From positions 1 through 7,148 of the forward strand of contig JAILNL010000152.1 in the NCBI GenBank assembly GCA_024691625.1: a stretch of DNA of 7,148 bases, written 5' to 3'. The DNA is from Schwartzia sp. (in: firmicutes) (lineage in GTDB: Bacteria; Bacillota; Negativicutes; Selenomonadales; Selenomonadaceae). Numbering within the stretch: the first letter of the stretch is position 1; every line of letters starts with the position of its first letter. The notes under the pieces were generated by a model, which did no database searches, was not told the origin of the DNA, and saw only the letters and a program-made list of their open reading frames with translations. The position numbers and the translations under genes were made by a program. Shown piece by piece: positions 1-5,350 of the stretch.

Positions 1-348
1 CGTAAAAATAAACCGTCTCCTGCGCTCATCAGTCTGGGATATTCCCAGCGCAATCTGAATCTCTCCGTCCTCCAACGAAGAAAGAAGCTCACGAAAATCC
101 TTGTACGTATGGTAGTCAATCTTAAATCCGGCATACTGCGCTATTTTATACATATACTCCGCATCAAAGCCCGTCGCAACGCCGTCCTCCTGGAGCACGG
201 AATATCCGCGCTGCGTCAGAATACCTACGTGGACAATCCTGCCTGATGAGGAATCCGCTTCCTGCATATATGCATGTGCGCAAAAATAAAACAAAACGCT
301 GAAAACAATCCCGAAAAGTGCCGCCAATCTTCCTGTACGCCCCTTCAT
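1..348 (-). CDS. Exported solute-binding (SBP_bac_3-like) protein, N-terminal part
   Basis: The first 116 codons are present; the 3' end lies beyond the left edge. The N-terminus is a signal peptide or signal anchor (MKGRTGR, then a hydrophobic run to about residue 26 ending CAHA). After a short Ser-rich linker comes a type-2 periplasmic binding fold: beta strand RIVHVGIL, a GFDAEYMYKIAQYAGFK helix segment (about 59-75), then ELLSSLEDGEIQIALG and SQTDERRRRFIFT, the usual 'L..G.ID......T.eR...f.Fs' signature of family-3 solute-binding domains. The ATG at 348 has an AGAGGAG ribosome site (358-364) nine bases upstream. In Firmicutes this domain style occurs both in amino-acid ABC transporters and in front of GGDEF/EAL or histidine kinase domains. 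The GY...G.A.GFDAEYM..IAQYAG wording resembles the signalling type, but the deciding C-terminus is missing. The gene follows the DUF188 terminator and so is probably a separate unit. Confidence 0.8.
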   Translation of the reverse strand, partial: MKGRTGRLAALFGIVFSVLFYFCAHAYMQEADSSSGRIVHVGILTQRGYSVLQEDGVATGFDAEYMYKIAQYAGFKIDYHTYKDFRELLSSLEDGEIQIALGISQTDERRRRFIFT

Positions 349-407
349 ACAGGCTCACTCCTCTACGATTTTTATTAACGCAATAATCCATATTTCCCGA
401 AACCAGT

Positions 408-433
408 TTTATACTATTATAGTCACAATTATA
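408..433 (-). promoter_or_regulatory. Cluster of three -10-like boxes before the solute-binding gene
   Basis: Reading toward the gene at 348, TATAAT occurs at 433-428, TATAAT again at 421-416 and TATAAA at 413-408, all just after the T-tract of the preceding terminator. No convincing TTGACA-like -35 sits at 16-18 bases from any of them, so which one (if any) is used is open. A start here would give a leader of about 55-75 bases. Confidence 0.35.
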
Positions 434-437
434 GCAT

Positions 438-478
438 AAAAAAAGGAGACATAAACGCATTTTCGTGTCTATGTCTCC
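438..478 (-). terminator. Intrinsic terminator of the DUF188 gene
   Basis: On the minus strand, 17 bases after the stop codon, a perfect nine-pair stem GGAGACATA / TATGTCTCC (478-470 with 453-445) encloses a 16-base loop that can add an ACG/CGT pairing. It runs straight into seven T (444-438). There is no T-tract on the other side, so it works only for minus-strand transcripts. Confidence 0.9.
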
Positions 479-494
479 GTGTGAATTTACAAAT

Positions 495-947
495 TCAGTA
501 TTGCTCCAAAAGCCGCAGAAGCAGTGCTTCAAACCGCGCCTTGAATACCTCATTATCCTCTTCAGTGCGCTTCCTTGGTCCGCTCAGATGATTCTTTTTC
601 GAGGCCCGCCTCGCCTTTTTCGCGATATGCCGCTCCATGAGCAGGCGGTCTATATTTTCATCCGTGTACTCCCAGCCGTTCTGATGCACGGCATAGGCTT
701 TCTTTCCGAGCGCCATGGCAGCCACGCCGTAATCCTGCGTGACTACTATGTCTCCTGCCCGCAAAAGATTTATAAGTGCTATATCTACAGAATCCGCCCC
801 TGCTTCGATGGTACGGACTTCACTGTAATCCGAGCGCATAACATGATTCGTGTCGCACAGCAAAGTAACGGGAACGCTGTGCCGCTCAGCTATTTCTTCA
901 ATCTGTCTCACCACAGGACAAGCATCAGCATCTACAAGTATTTTCAT
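495..947 (-). CDS. YaiI/YqxD family (DUF188, UPF0178) PIN-like protein
   Basis: A 150-residue protein matching the whole length of the UPF0178/DUF188 family, whose members are about 145-160 residues. It opens with the family signature MKILVDADACPV (acidic residues D6 and D8), and continues with a TQDYGVAAMAL segment at 70-80, HQNGWEYTDENID at 88-100 and a basic C-terminal stretch KKARRASKK...GPRKRT near 110-128. The conserved aspartates and the fold relate the family to PIN/NYN-type nucleases, so metal-dependent RNA cleavage is often proposed, but its cellular job is not established. The protein is cytoplasmic, with no signal or membrane segment. The ATG has a GGAGGAG site at 954-960. It has its own predicted promoter (967-996) and a terminator, so it is probably monocistronic. 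Confidence 0.92.
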   Translation of the reverse strand: MKILVDADACPVVRQIEEIAERHSVPVTLLCDTNHVMRSDYSEVRTIEAGADSVDIALINLLRAGDIVVTQDYGVAAMALGKKAYAVHQNGWEYTDENIDRLLMERHIAKKARRASKKNHLSGPRKRTEEDNEVFKARFEALLLRLLEQY

Positions 948-966
948 CCGAATCTCCTCCGCAATC

Positions 967-996
967 AGTATACAGTATCAGTGCTGACTTTGCGAA
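967..996 (-). promoter_or_regulatory. Predicted promoter of the DUF188 gene
   Basis: On the minus strand TTCGCA (996-991, four of six consensus bases) is followed after 18 bases by TATACT (972-967, five of six). The predicted start falls around 960, giving an almost minimal leader that just includes the GGAGGAG ribosome site. Because that site would be very near the RNA end, the promoter is only a reasonable guess. I see no strong terminator between the hydrolase stop at 1019 and this point, so readthrough from the upstream operon is also possible. Confidence 0.4.
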
Positions 997-1018
997 GAAT
1001 ATTTCTCACGCTTGCATC

Positions 1019-2188
1019 TTATTTCAAATTTGCCCTAAAGAACGCCTCGAGCCTGTCAAACGGAATCGCATTCTTTCCTCCGCCGTCATAAAGGTCGCAG
1101 TGAATAGCTCCCGGAACAATCACCAGTTCCTTGTTGCCAACCACCATGCTCTGACCGTTCGGCTTGACGCCCGTCATTTTCTCGAAGGCATACTCGGAGA
1201 AATACCTGCTGTGCGCCTTTTCACCGTGAACGAGGAGAACGGGCGTCTCGATTTCATTCGCATACGTAAGCTGCGGCATGTTGATAAAAGGAAGCTGCGA
1301 GGTCAGATTTCTGCCGTTATTTGAATTGAGCGAACGGGGATGATAGCCACGCCCGGTCTTGTAGTAATCATAATATTGCTTGACAAAGTCAGGAGCATCA
1401 TCGGGCAGATTGTCAGGGACGCCTCCTTCATGCTCATAGATGCCATTTTTATAATCAATGGTGCGCTGGGCGTTCAATTTCCTGCGATTTTCCATGCGCT
1501 CCTTCCTGAGCGTGGCCTCGTCCTTGTCATAATCGAAGTAGCCGTTGGCCAAGACTTTGCTCATGTCATACATGGTCATAATGGCTGAAGCCTTGATTCT
1601 TGTATCCATGGCCGCCGCGTTGATGCCAAGACCACCCCAGCCGCAGATGCCGATAATACCGATTCTTTCAGAATCAACATTGTCCTGAGCGGAGAGAAAA
1701 TCGACAGCTGCAGAAAAATCCTCGGTGTTGATGTCCGGCGAAGTCGTATAGCGGGGATTACCGCCGCTCTCTCCCGTAAAGGAGGGATCAAAGGCGATGG
1801 TGAGGAATCCCCGCTCTGCCATAGTCTGCGCGTAGAGACCGGAATGTTGCTCCTTGACCGCACCAAAGGCACCGCAAACAGCAATGGCAGGAAGTTTGCC
1901 AGTATAATTCTTCGGCGTGTACATATCAGCCGCTAAAGTAATACCGTAACGATTTACGAAGGTTACTTTCTTATGGTCTACCTTATCGCTCTTTTGGAAG
2001 CATTTATCCCACTTGGTTTCCAGCTTAAGTTTCTCGACCTTAATGACGCCTTTGTCGCCTCTCGCCTGATACTCCGGCGGCGCAACCCGTGCTGCCTCTG
2101 CCACATAAACAGAGACGCTGCCCATTGTCAAAACAGCTCCACAGGCGATTGCTGACAATACGCTTTTAATCAACATAGCTTTTTTCAT
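1019..2188 (-). CDS. Exported alpha/beta hydrolase with Trp at the nucleophile position
   Basis: A 389-residue protein related to the dienelactone hydrolase/FrsA-like (COG1073) alpha/beta hydrolases. A Lys-rich start, a hydrophobic core and an A-E-A site near residues 30-32 form a signal peptide, so it is likely periplasmic or secreted. The hydrolase fold follows: GITLAADMYTPKNY (about 82-95), the CGAFGAVKEQ loop (about 105-114), FDPSFTGESGG (about 133-143), the elbow GICGWGG at 180-186, HGEKAHSRYFSE (321-332) and GAIHCDLYD (360-368) with the likely catalytic His363. At the elbow, where relatives often read GICGSGG, the serine is Trp184 (codon TGG at 1639-1637), so Ser chemistry is not possible; Cys182 or a non-hydrolytic role remain options. 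The ATG at 2188 is preferred because a GTG three codons earlier lies inside the ribosome site. It lies 34 bases after the flavodoxin gene, most likely in the same operon. Substrate unknown. Confidence 0.85.
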   Translation of the reverse strand: MKKAMLIKSVLSAIACGAVLTMGSVSVYVAEAARVAPPEYQARGDKGVIKVEKLKLETKWDKCFQKSDKVDHKKVTFVNRYGITLAADMYTPKNYTGKLPAIAVCGAFGAVKEQHSGLYAQTMAERGFLTIAFDPSFTGESGGNPRYTTSPDINTEDFSAAVDFLSAQDNVDSERIGIIGICGWGGLGINAAAMDTRIKASAIMTMYDMSKVLANGYFDYDKDEATLRKERMENRRKLNAQRTIDYKNGIYEHEGGVPDNLPDDAPDFVKQYYDYYKTGRGYHPRSLNSNNGRNLTSQLPFINMPQLTYANEIETPVLLVHGEKAHSRYFSEYAFEKMTGVKPNGQSMVVGNKELVIVPGAIHCDLYDGGGKNAIPFDRLEAFFRANLK

Positions 2189-2194
2189 TTTCTT

Positions 2195-2200
2195 CACCTC
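2195..2200 (-). promoter_or_regulatory. Ribosome binding site that fixes the hydrolase start
   Basis: GAGGTG (2200-2195) lies six bases before the ATG at 2188. The in-frame GTG at 2197-2195 forms the second half of this motif and has no purine-rich site at proper distance of its own, so the longer 392-residue reading is unlikely. Confidence 0.75.
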
Positions 2201-2222
2201 ACGCTTTTATTGTTCGTAAATC

Positions 2223-2702
2223 TTATTTCGTGTATTTCTCGACAAATGCTTTAAATTCTTCTCTGCTTGGATTCCCGTTAAGCAGCGCACCTTCCGTGAC
2301 ACTTGCACCGGGGCAGCTTTGTTTAAGCCCCTCGACTGCTTTTCCAAAGCCGCTGCCGCCAGAGGTAGCGAAAAGCACGATTTTCTTGCCGGACAAGTCG
2401 TAGCTTTCAAGGAATGTATTTATGATATGGGGCGCGACATACCACCAAATCGGAAAACCAAGGAAAATCACGTCATATTTTCCAATATCCGCCACCTTCT
2501 CCGCAATCTCAGGACGCGACAAAGCATCGTGCATTTCAACGCTGCTGCGTGAGCTGTCATCGCGCCAATTGAGGTCAGCCTGCGTATATGGAACCTTCGG
2601 ACAAATCTCAAACAGGTCTGCCCCTGCTGCCTCCGCCAGATTTTTCGCCGCCTTTGCCGTCACACCGCTTGCCGAAAAATAAGCAATCAAAGTTTTACTC
2701 AT
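2223..2702 (-). CDS. Short-chain flavodoxin (Flavodoxin_4-like)
   Basis: A 159-residue cytoplasmic flavodoxin-fold protein with no signal peptide. The FMN phosphate loop is at the N-terminus (YFSASGVTAKAA, 8-19), followed by YTQADLNWRDDSSRSSVEM (39-57), which is typical of the PF12682-type single-domain flavodoxins. Next come GFPIWWYVAP (82-91), whose Trp residues normally stack on the flavin, and FATSGGSGFG (111-120), the third flavin-contacting loop. Such proteins move electrons or reduce quinones and other small molecules using FMN; the partner is not visible here. The ATG has an AAAAGGAG site (2712-2719) nine bases upstream. The 175-base gap before it carries a palindrome at 2751-2767, and the exported hydrolase follows 34 bases after the stop, so this is probably the first gene of a two-gene operon unless the CMD-cupin transcript reads through. 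Confidence 0.9.
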   Translation of the reverse strand: MSKTLIAYFSASGVTAKAAKNLAEAAGADLFEICPKVPYTQADLNWRDDSSRSSVEMHDALSRPEIAEKVADIGKYDVIFLGFPIWWYVAPHIINTFLESYDLSGKKIVLFATSGGSGFGKAVEGLKQSCPGASVTEGALLNGNPSREEFKAFVEKYTK

Positions 2703-2750
2703 GCCGTTACGCTCCTTTTCTTATGTCAAATTCCATATCTGCACTCCGTC

Positions 2751-2767
2751 GGTTATTTCAAATAACC
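2751..2767. promoter_or_regulatory. Perfect 17-bp palindrome, candidate operator
   Basis: GGTTATTT-C-AAATAACC is a perfect 8+1+8 inverted repeat located 49 bases upstream of the flavodoxin ATG. It contains a T-N11-A spacing (T2753 to A2765), the minimal pattern of LysR-type boxes, and a LysR-type regulator is encoded at 4120-4983. There is no T-tract, so it is not an intrinsic terminator. One half-site, GTTATTTC, recurs at 2830-2837. On the minus strand the palindrome includes a TTGAAA (weak -35-like); the -10 match downstream is poor. Confidence 0.5.
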
Positions 2768-2877
2768 CAGATTTTGCAGCCGTTTTTAGAGTTCGAATAA
2801 AAGTTATGACCTCAAAAGCTGTTACTGCTGTTATTTCGTTGCATACGTCGAAATTCCTTCTTTTTTATCGTATCGGT

Positions 2878-3747
2878 TTATTTTAGCTTCTCGTATTCTG
2901 CCAATTCCACAGGTTCGCACCATTCATTAGACGTTCCCTCGCCCGGAACCTCGACAGCCAGATGCTGGAACGCCGAATCTTTTGCCGCGCCATGCCAATG
3001 CTTAACACCTGCCGGAATATGCACAACGTCACCCGGTCTCAGCTCTTGTGCAGGTTTTCCCCATTCCTGATACCATCCGCGGCCCGCCGTCACGAGAAGT
3101 ATTTGACCGCCGCCTTTGGAAGCGTGGTGAATATGCCAATGATTGCGACAGCCTGCCTCGAAAGTCACGTTGCCAAGCACTACCTGTTCCGTCGAGACCA
3201 TATTAAGGTAGCTGGTACCGTCAAAATACTGAGCATAATTTACATTTTCACCACCCACCGGGAAAAGGCTAGTACGGCGAATATCCTCTACTGTTAAACC
3301 CTCTTTTATTTCCGCCGTTTCCTCCGCATAGACTTCCTTTGCCATATTAAATGCTGCCCACGCCTTCGGCCAGCCTGCGTAGAAACCGAGCTGTGTGATA
3401 ATCTCGACCATTTCGTCCTTCGTGACGCCGTTCTTCTTTGCCGATTCGATGTGATATTTAAGCGAGCTGTCAATGACTCCCGAGGCCACCAGCGCCGAAA
3501 CCGTCACGATGCTCCTGTCGTGCAGCGAGAGCACGTCGTTTTTCGACCAGACCTCGCCGAAGAGGATATCATCGTTGTACCGCGCGAAGTCCGGAGCAAA
3601 ATTTCCAAGCCTTTCACGTCCCGCTGTCTGTACTATCTTAACCGCTTCCCGTTGTTCCGCCATTTCTGCCACTCCCATCGTCATAAAATTTGCCGTGAAG
3701 AACATTCCCGCGGCCAGAATCGCCGCCGTCCATTTTCTGCAGTTCAC
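2878..3747 (-). CDS. Exported carboxymuconolactone decarboxylase-cupin fusion
   Basis: A 289-residue two-domain protein. Residues 1-30 look like a signal peptide (basic start, hydrophobic 7-26, then VAE). A gamma-carboxymuconolactone decarboxylase (CMD/AhpD-like) domain spans about 45-145: LHDRSIVTVSALVASG, H99 in LKYHIESAKKNGV, and ITQLGFYAGWPKAWAAF. It has no CxxC, so it is not the AhpD peroxide-reducing type. A cupin occupies about 180-275: G199...HWHIHH (205-208), Q215 where motif 1 usually has Glu, G222, then motif 2 PGDVVHIPAGVKHWHG (238-253). Probable metal ligands are His205, His207, Gln215 and His250. The cupin wording (GGGQILLVTAGRGWYQE, KHWHGAA) resembles the manganese cupins called (R)-mandelonitrile lyase-like, which also use Gln. 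The start is GTG at 3747, with GGAGG at 3756-3760 eight bases upstream; the ATG two bases earlier is closed at once by TGA. Substrate unknown; its neighbours suggest redox or detoxification work. Confidence 0.85.
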   Translation of the reverse strand: MNCRKWTAAILAAGMFFTANFMTMGVAEMAEQREAVKIVQTAGRERLGNFAPDFARYNDDILFGEVWSKNDVLSLHDRSIVTVSALVASGVIDSSLKYHIESAKKNGVTKDEMVEIITQLGFYAGWPKAWAAFNMAKEVYAEETAEIKEGLTVEDIRRTSLFPVGGENVNYAQYFDGTSYLNMVSTEQVVLGNVTFEAGCRNHWHIHHASKGGGQILLVTAGRGWYQEWGKPAQELRPGDVVHIPAGVKHWHGAAKDSAFQHLAVEVPGEGTSNEWCEPVELAEYEKLK

Positions 3748-3765
3748 ATTCTATCCCTCCAAATT

Positions 3766-4044
3766 TCATTTTTTCTCGGCTTGCCATATCAGATAATCCA
3801 CTTGATCTAAAATCTGCTGTCTTTGGTGCAGTTCATCCATCAATTTTCCGCGCTGTCCCCGCAAGATTTGCACCCGCGCCGTCTCTGTTCCTGCGCGCAG
3901 CGAAAGCTCCAAATAGCGGCGAACGTCCGGTACGGATAATCCTGCTCTTTCCAAAAGAATGGACAGCCCTTCTTCCTTTTCTTTTTTCCTCAATCGCCTC
4001 ACCTTCCTCAATAAAAAATGGGTGAGCTTTTTTATCGGCTTCAC
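3766..4044 (-). pseudogene. Remnant of a MerR-type regulator lacking its DNA-binding domain
   Basis: The frame is open for 92 codons from a GTG at 4044. Its second half is clearly the C-terminal part of a MerR regulator: ERAGLSVPDVRRYLELSLRAGTETA (about 32-56), then the dimerization coiled coil with RGQRGKL and RQQILDQVDYLIW up to the end. The winged-helix HTH expected before this (about 70 residues) is absent; in its place is a Lys/Arg-rich stretch with no family resemblance. Reading the same frame further upstream through stop codons back to the LysR stop at 4120 gives short MerR-like fragments (LPPRHR, GIRQ, EDILWVK.IKKL), which suggests decay rather than a new small gene. The GTG start has no ribosome site and sits inside a terminator hairpin. 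If translated it might still form a coiled-coil dimer. It lies 18 bases upstream of the CMD-cupin start, the usual place for a MerR gene that once controlled these neighbours. Confidence 0.65.
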
Positions 4045-4046
4045 CC
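4013..4046 (-). terminator. Intrinsic terminator of the LysR operon
   Basis: On the minus strand, arms GGGTGAAGC (4046-4038) and GCTCACCC (4027-4020) form eight pairs with one bulged A around a ten-base loop, followed by A and six T (4018-4013). It starts 73 bases after the LysR stop. It lies within the MerR remnant and includes the only candidate start codon of that reading frame, so the CMD-cupin gene needs a promoter between here and 3748; I could not identify a convincing one. Confidence 0.85.
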
Positions 4047-4119
4047 AAAGTATATCTTCTTATTGCTTATTCTGTCTAATACCCATTTTTCATATTAATC
4101 TATGCCTCGGAGGCAGAGT

Positions 4120-4983
4120 TTATTTTTCTCGCAAAAACTCCAAGAATCGTCCCGCCGCGCCAAAGGCTGGCTGGAAACGTTTCCAAGCCAGCACCACCGT
4201 CGACGTCAACGGCGGATCGAAAGGACGGAACGCGAACCGCGCCGGGTCGTAATTTCGCACCGCGCCTTCGATGGTAATGGCTTCGGCAAAACCGTCCGCC
4301 ACCAGCGGCAGCGAATTGTCCACAAGATTGTGATGGGCGAAAAGCTGCAAATCCGTCATGTCGCCGAGCCAATGCTCGACCTCCTTGCGGACGGACAAGC
4401 GTCCTGCGCTGACGAGCCGCCGCCCCGCGAGGTCTTTTCGGCGAATCTTTTTCTTTTTCGCAAGCTCGCTGTCCGCTCGCGTAAATACGCCCCAAACCTC
4501 TTTTGTCGGCAAGCGGAAATAATCGTAATGGGCGACGTTGATAGGCTCCTGTAAAATTGCGAAGTCGAGAAGCCCCGCATCGAGACGGTCGCGAAGCGTG
4601 TCCGCCGTATTCGTGTAAATCTCGTAACTTACCTTCGGATATCGCAGAGAAAAATCCTCCAACGCGCGAATGACCTCATTGCCCGCCGCGTAGACACCGC
4701 TGCCAATGGTCAACGTGCCACCCACGTCCTCGCTCTGTTGAAATTCCGCCTCGATCTTGTCAACCAGTGCCACGGCCTCCTCCGCCCGACGGCGAAGCAT
4801 CACGCCAGCCTCAGTCAGCGCCAGCCGCCGTCCGCGTTCGAAAAGCGGCCGCCCGATCTCGGCCTCCAGCTCGGCAAGCTGCCTCGAAAGCGTTGGCTGT
4901 GTCAGATGCAGCGCCTCCGCCGCCCGCGAGATATTCTGCTCCCGCACCACCGCTAAAAAATATCGAAGTACCCTAATCTCCAT
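4120..4983 (-). CDS. LysR-type transcriptional regulator
   Basis: A 287-residue regulator of ordinary LTTR length. The N-terminal winged helix-turn-helix (about 1-60) reads MEIRVLRYFLAVV, then SRAAEALHLTQPTLSRQLAELE with the standard recognition helix, then RPLFERGRR.ALTEAG. A linker helix rich in Ala, Glu and Val (61-85) leads to a LysR substrate-binding domain (about 88-285: GTLTIGSGVYAAGNEV, FSLRYPKVSYEIYT, LLDFAILQEP). The ATG at 4983 is the right start because GGAGG (4993-4997) lies nine bases upstream and the family normally begins with 'mdirqLryFl'; the open frame continues 14 codons further but adds nothing family-like. It overlaps the end of the TIGR04076 gene by 11 bases, so the two are coupled. 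The N-terminal coding part has noticeably high GC (about 67-72% over 4801-4920), which could hint at transfer. Likely targets are its own promoter and the flavodoxin/CMD-cupin genes; this is an inference from position. Confidence 0.92.
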   Translation of the reverse strand: MEIRVLRYFLAVVREQNISRAAEALHLTQPTLSRQLAELEAEIGRPLFERGRRLALTEAGVMLRRRAEEAVALVDKIEAEFQQSEDVGGTLTIGSGVYAAGNEVIRALEDFSLRYPKVSYEIYTNTADTLRDRLDAGLLDFAILQEPINVAHYDYFRLPTKEVWGVFTRADSELAKKKKIRRKDLAGRRLVSAGRLSVRKEVEHWLGDMTDLQLFAHHNLVDNSLPLVADGFAEAITIEGAVRNYDPARFAFRPFDPPLTSTVVLAWKRFQPAFGAAGRFLEFLREK

Positions 4984-5284
4984 CGTCCACCGCCTCCAAC
5001 AGAAAGCTGACAGGGCGAAAACCATCGTTGCATGATATCATTGCTGACCGCTTATCCTTCATCCATCCGTCGTAAAAGTCCTCTGCGCCGTGCGCCAAAG
5101 CCATAACAAACGGAGATATAGTTTCCCATGCACTCTCACAAAAGCCCTCAGGGCGTTTCCATCCGCCGGCAATAAATACCTGCCCCTCCCGGATATCGCA
5201 GGCGTGCTCAATGGGATTCTCGTATTTCGCCATCAGGTCTTCGTAACAGGCCTTGCGCATAACAGTAATCCGAACCTTCTTCAC
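4973..5284 (-). CDS. TIGR04076 family small protein
   Basis: A 103-residue protein of the uncharacterized TIGR04076 family, whose members are about 90-110 residues. Family landmarks are KKVRITVMRKACYEDL at the N-terminus, DIREGQVFIAGGWKRPEGFCESAW (30-53), a central ALAHG (62-66), and DGWMKDKRSAMISCNDGFRPVSF (72-94). The four cysteines (13, 29, 49, 85) may bind a metal or be redox-active, but nothing is established. No signal or membrane segment. The GTG at 5284 is preferred because AAGGGGG lies seven bases upstream; an ATG seven codons earlier has only A/T-rich sequence before it. The last codons overlap the LysR start (the TAG at 4975-4973 lies inside LysR codons 3-4), indicating translational coupling. 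The pairing suggests that this protein and the regulator serve the same response. Confidence 0.85.
   Translation of the reverse strand: MKKVRITVMRKACYEDLMAKYENPIEHACDIREGQVFIAGGWKRPEGFCESAWETISPFVMALAHGAEDFYDGWMKDKRSAMISCNDGFRPVSFLLEAVDDGD
4993..4997 (-). promoter_or_regulatory. Ribosome binding site that fixes the LysR start
   Basis: GGAGG (4997-4993) is nine bases before the ATG at 4983 and lies within the last codons of the upstream gene, so ribosomes finishing that gene can restart on LysR. Confidence 0.75.
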
Positions 5285-5291
5285 AGCAGCA

Positions 5292-5298
5292 CCCCCTT
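5292..5298 (-). promoter_or_regulatory. Ribosome binding site that fixes the TIGR04076 start
   Basis: AAGGGGG (5298-5292) is seven bases before the GTG at 5284. The alternative in-frame ATG at 5305 is preceded only by A/T-rich sequence with no purine-rich G-containing site, so the shorter protein is more likely. Confidence 0.7.
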
Positions 5299-5311
5299 CA
5301 ATCATACTTTT

Positions 5312-5341
5312 ATTTTATTACACACTCAGTCTTTCCTGCAA
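5312..5341 (-). promoter_or_regulatory. Predicted promoter of the TIGR04076-LysR operon
   Basis: On the minus strand TTGCAG (5341-5336, a weak -35) and TAAAAT (5317-5312, five of six consensus bases) are 18 bases apart. A start about seven bases downstream gives a leader of about 20 bases that holds the AAGGGGG site. The -35 sits in the spacer of the inverted repeat at 5326-5350, so a protein bound there would directly affect polymerase. Confidence 0.45.
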
Positions 5342-5350
5342 CAAGACTGA
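5326..5350. promoter_or_regulatory. Perfect 8+8 inverted repeat over the LysR operon promoter
   Basis: On the plus strand TCAGTCTT (5326-5333) and AAGACTGA (5343-5350) are exact reverse complements separated by nine bases, a layout typical of a dimeric regulator site. It covers the predicted -35. A second, imperfect dyad reuses part of the same arm: GACTG-A-CCTG (5345-5354) with CAGGCAGTC (5364-5372). No T-tract follows, so this is not a terminator. Autoregulation by the LysR protein is the obvious guess, though nothing in the sequence proves which protein binds. Confidence 0.5.

Noticed and set aside
465..1091. A 208-codon plus-strand open frame
   Set aside because: Antisense to the complete DUF188 gene and running over its terminator and promoter; no domain is visible.
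2724..2729. A perfect TTGACA on the minus strand before the flavodoxin
   Set aside because: A matching -10 would fall on the ribosome site and first codons, so it cannot serve this gene as a -35.
2818..2833. Direct repeat GCTGTTA-CT-GCTGTTA
   Set aside because: Two short copies in A/T-rich intergenic DNA are not enough to call a repeat element or an iteron.
2838..2860. Possible hairpin ATTTCG...CGAAAT after the CMD-cupin stop
   Set aside because: Only six weak pairs with a ten-base loop and no T run, so it is not supported as a terminator; readthrough into the flavodoxin gene remains possible.
4103..4115. Small palindrome TGCCTCCGAGGCA just after the LysR stop
   Set aside because: The loop is only three bases and no T-tract follows; the functional terminator is at 4013-4046.
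4984..5025. A 14-codon longer start for the LysR gene
   Set aside because: The LysR family begins at the MEIRVLRYF segment, and a good GGAGG site precedes the ATG at 4983; the extension lies inside the upstream gene.
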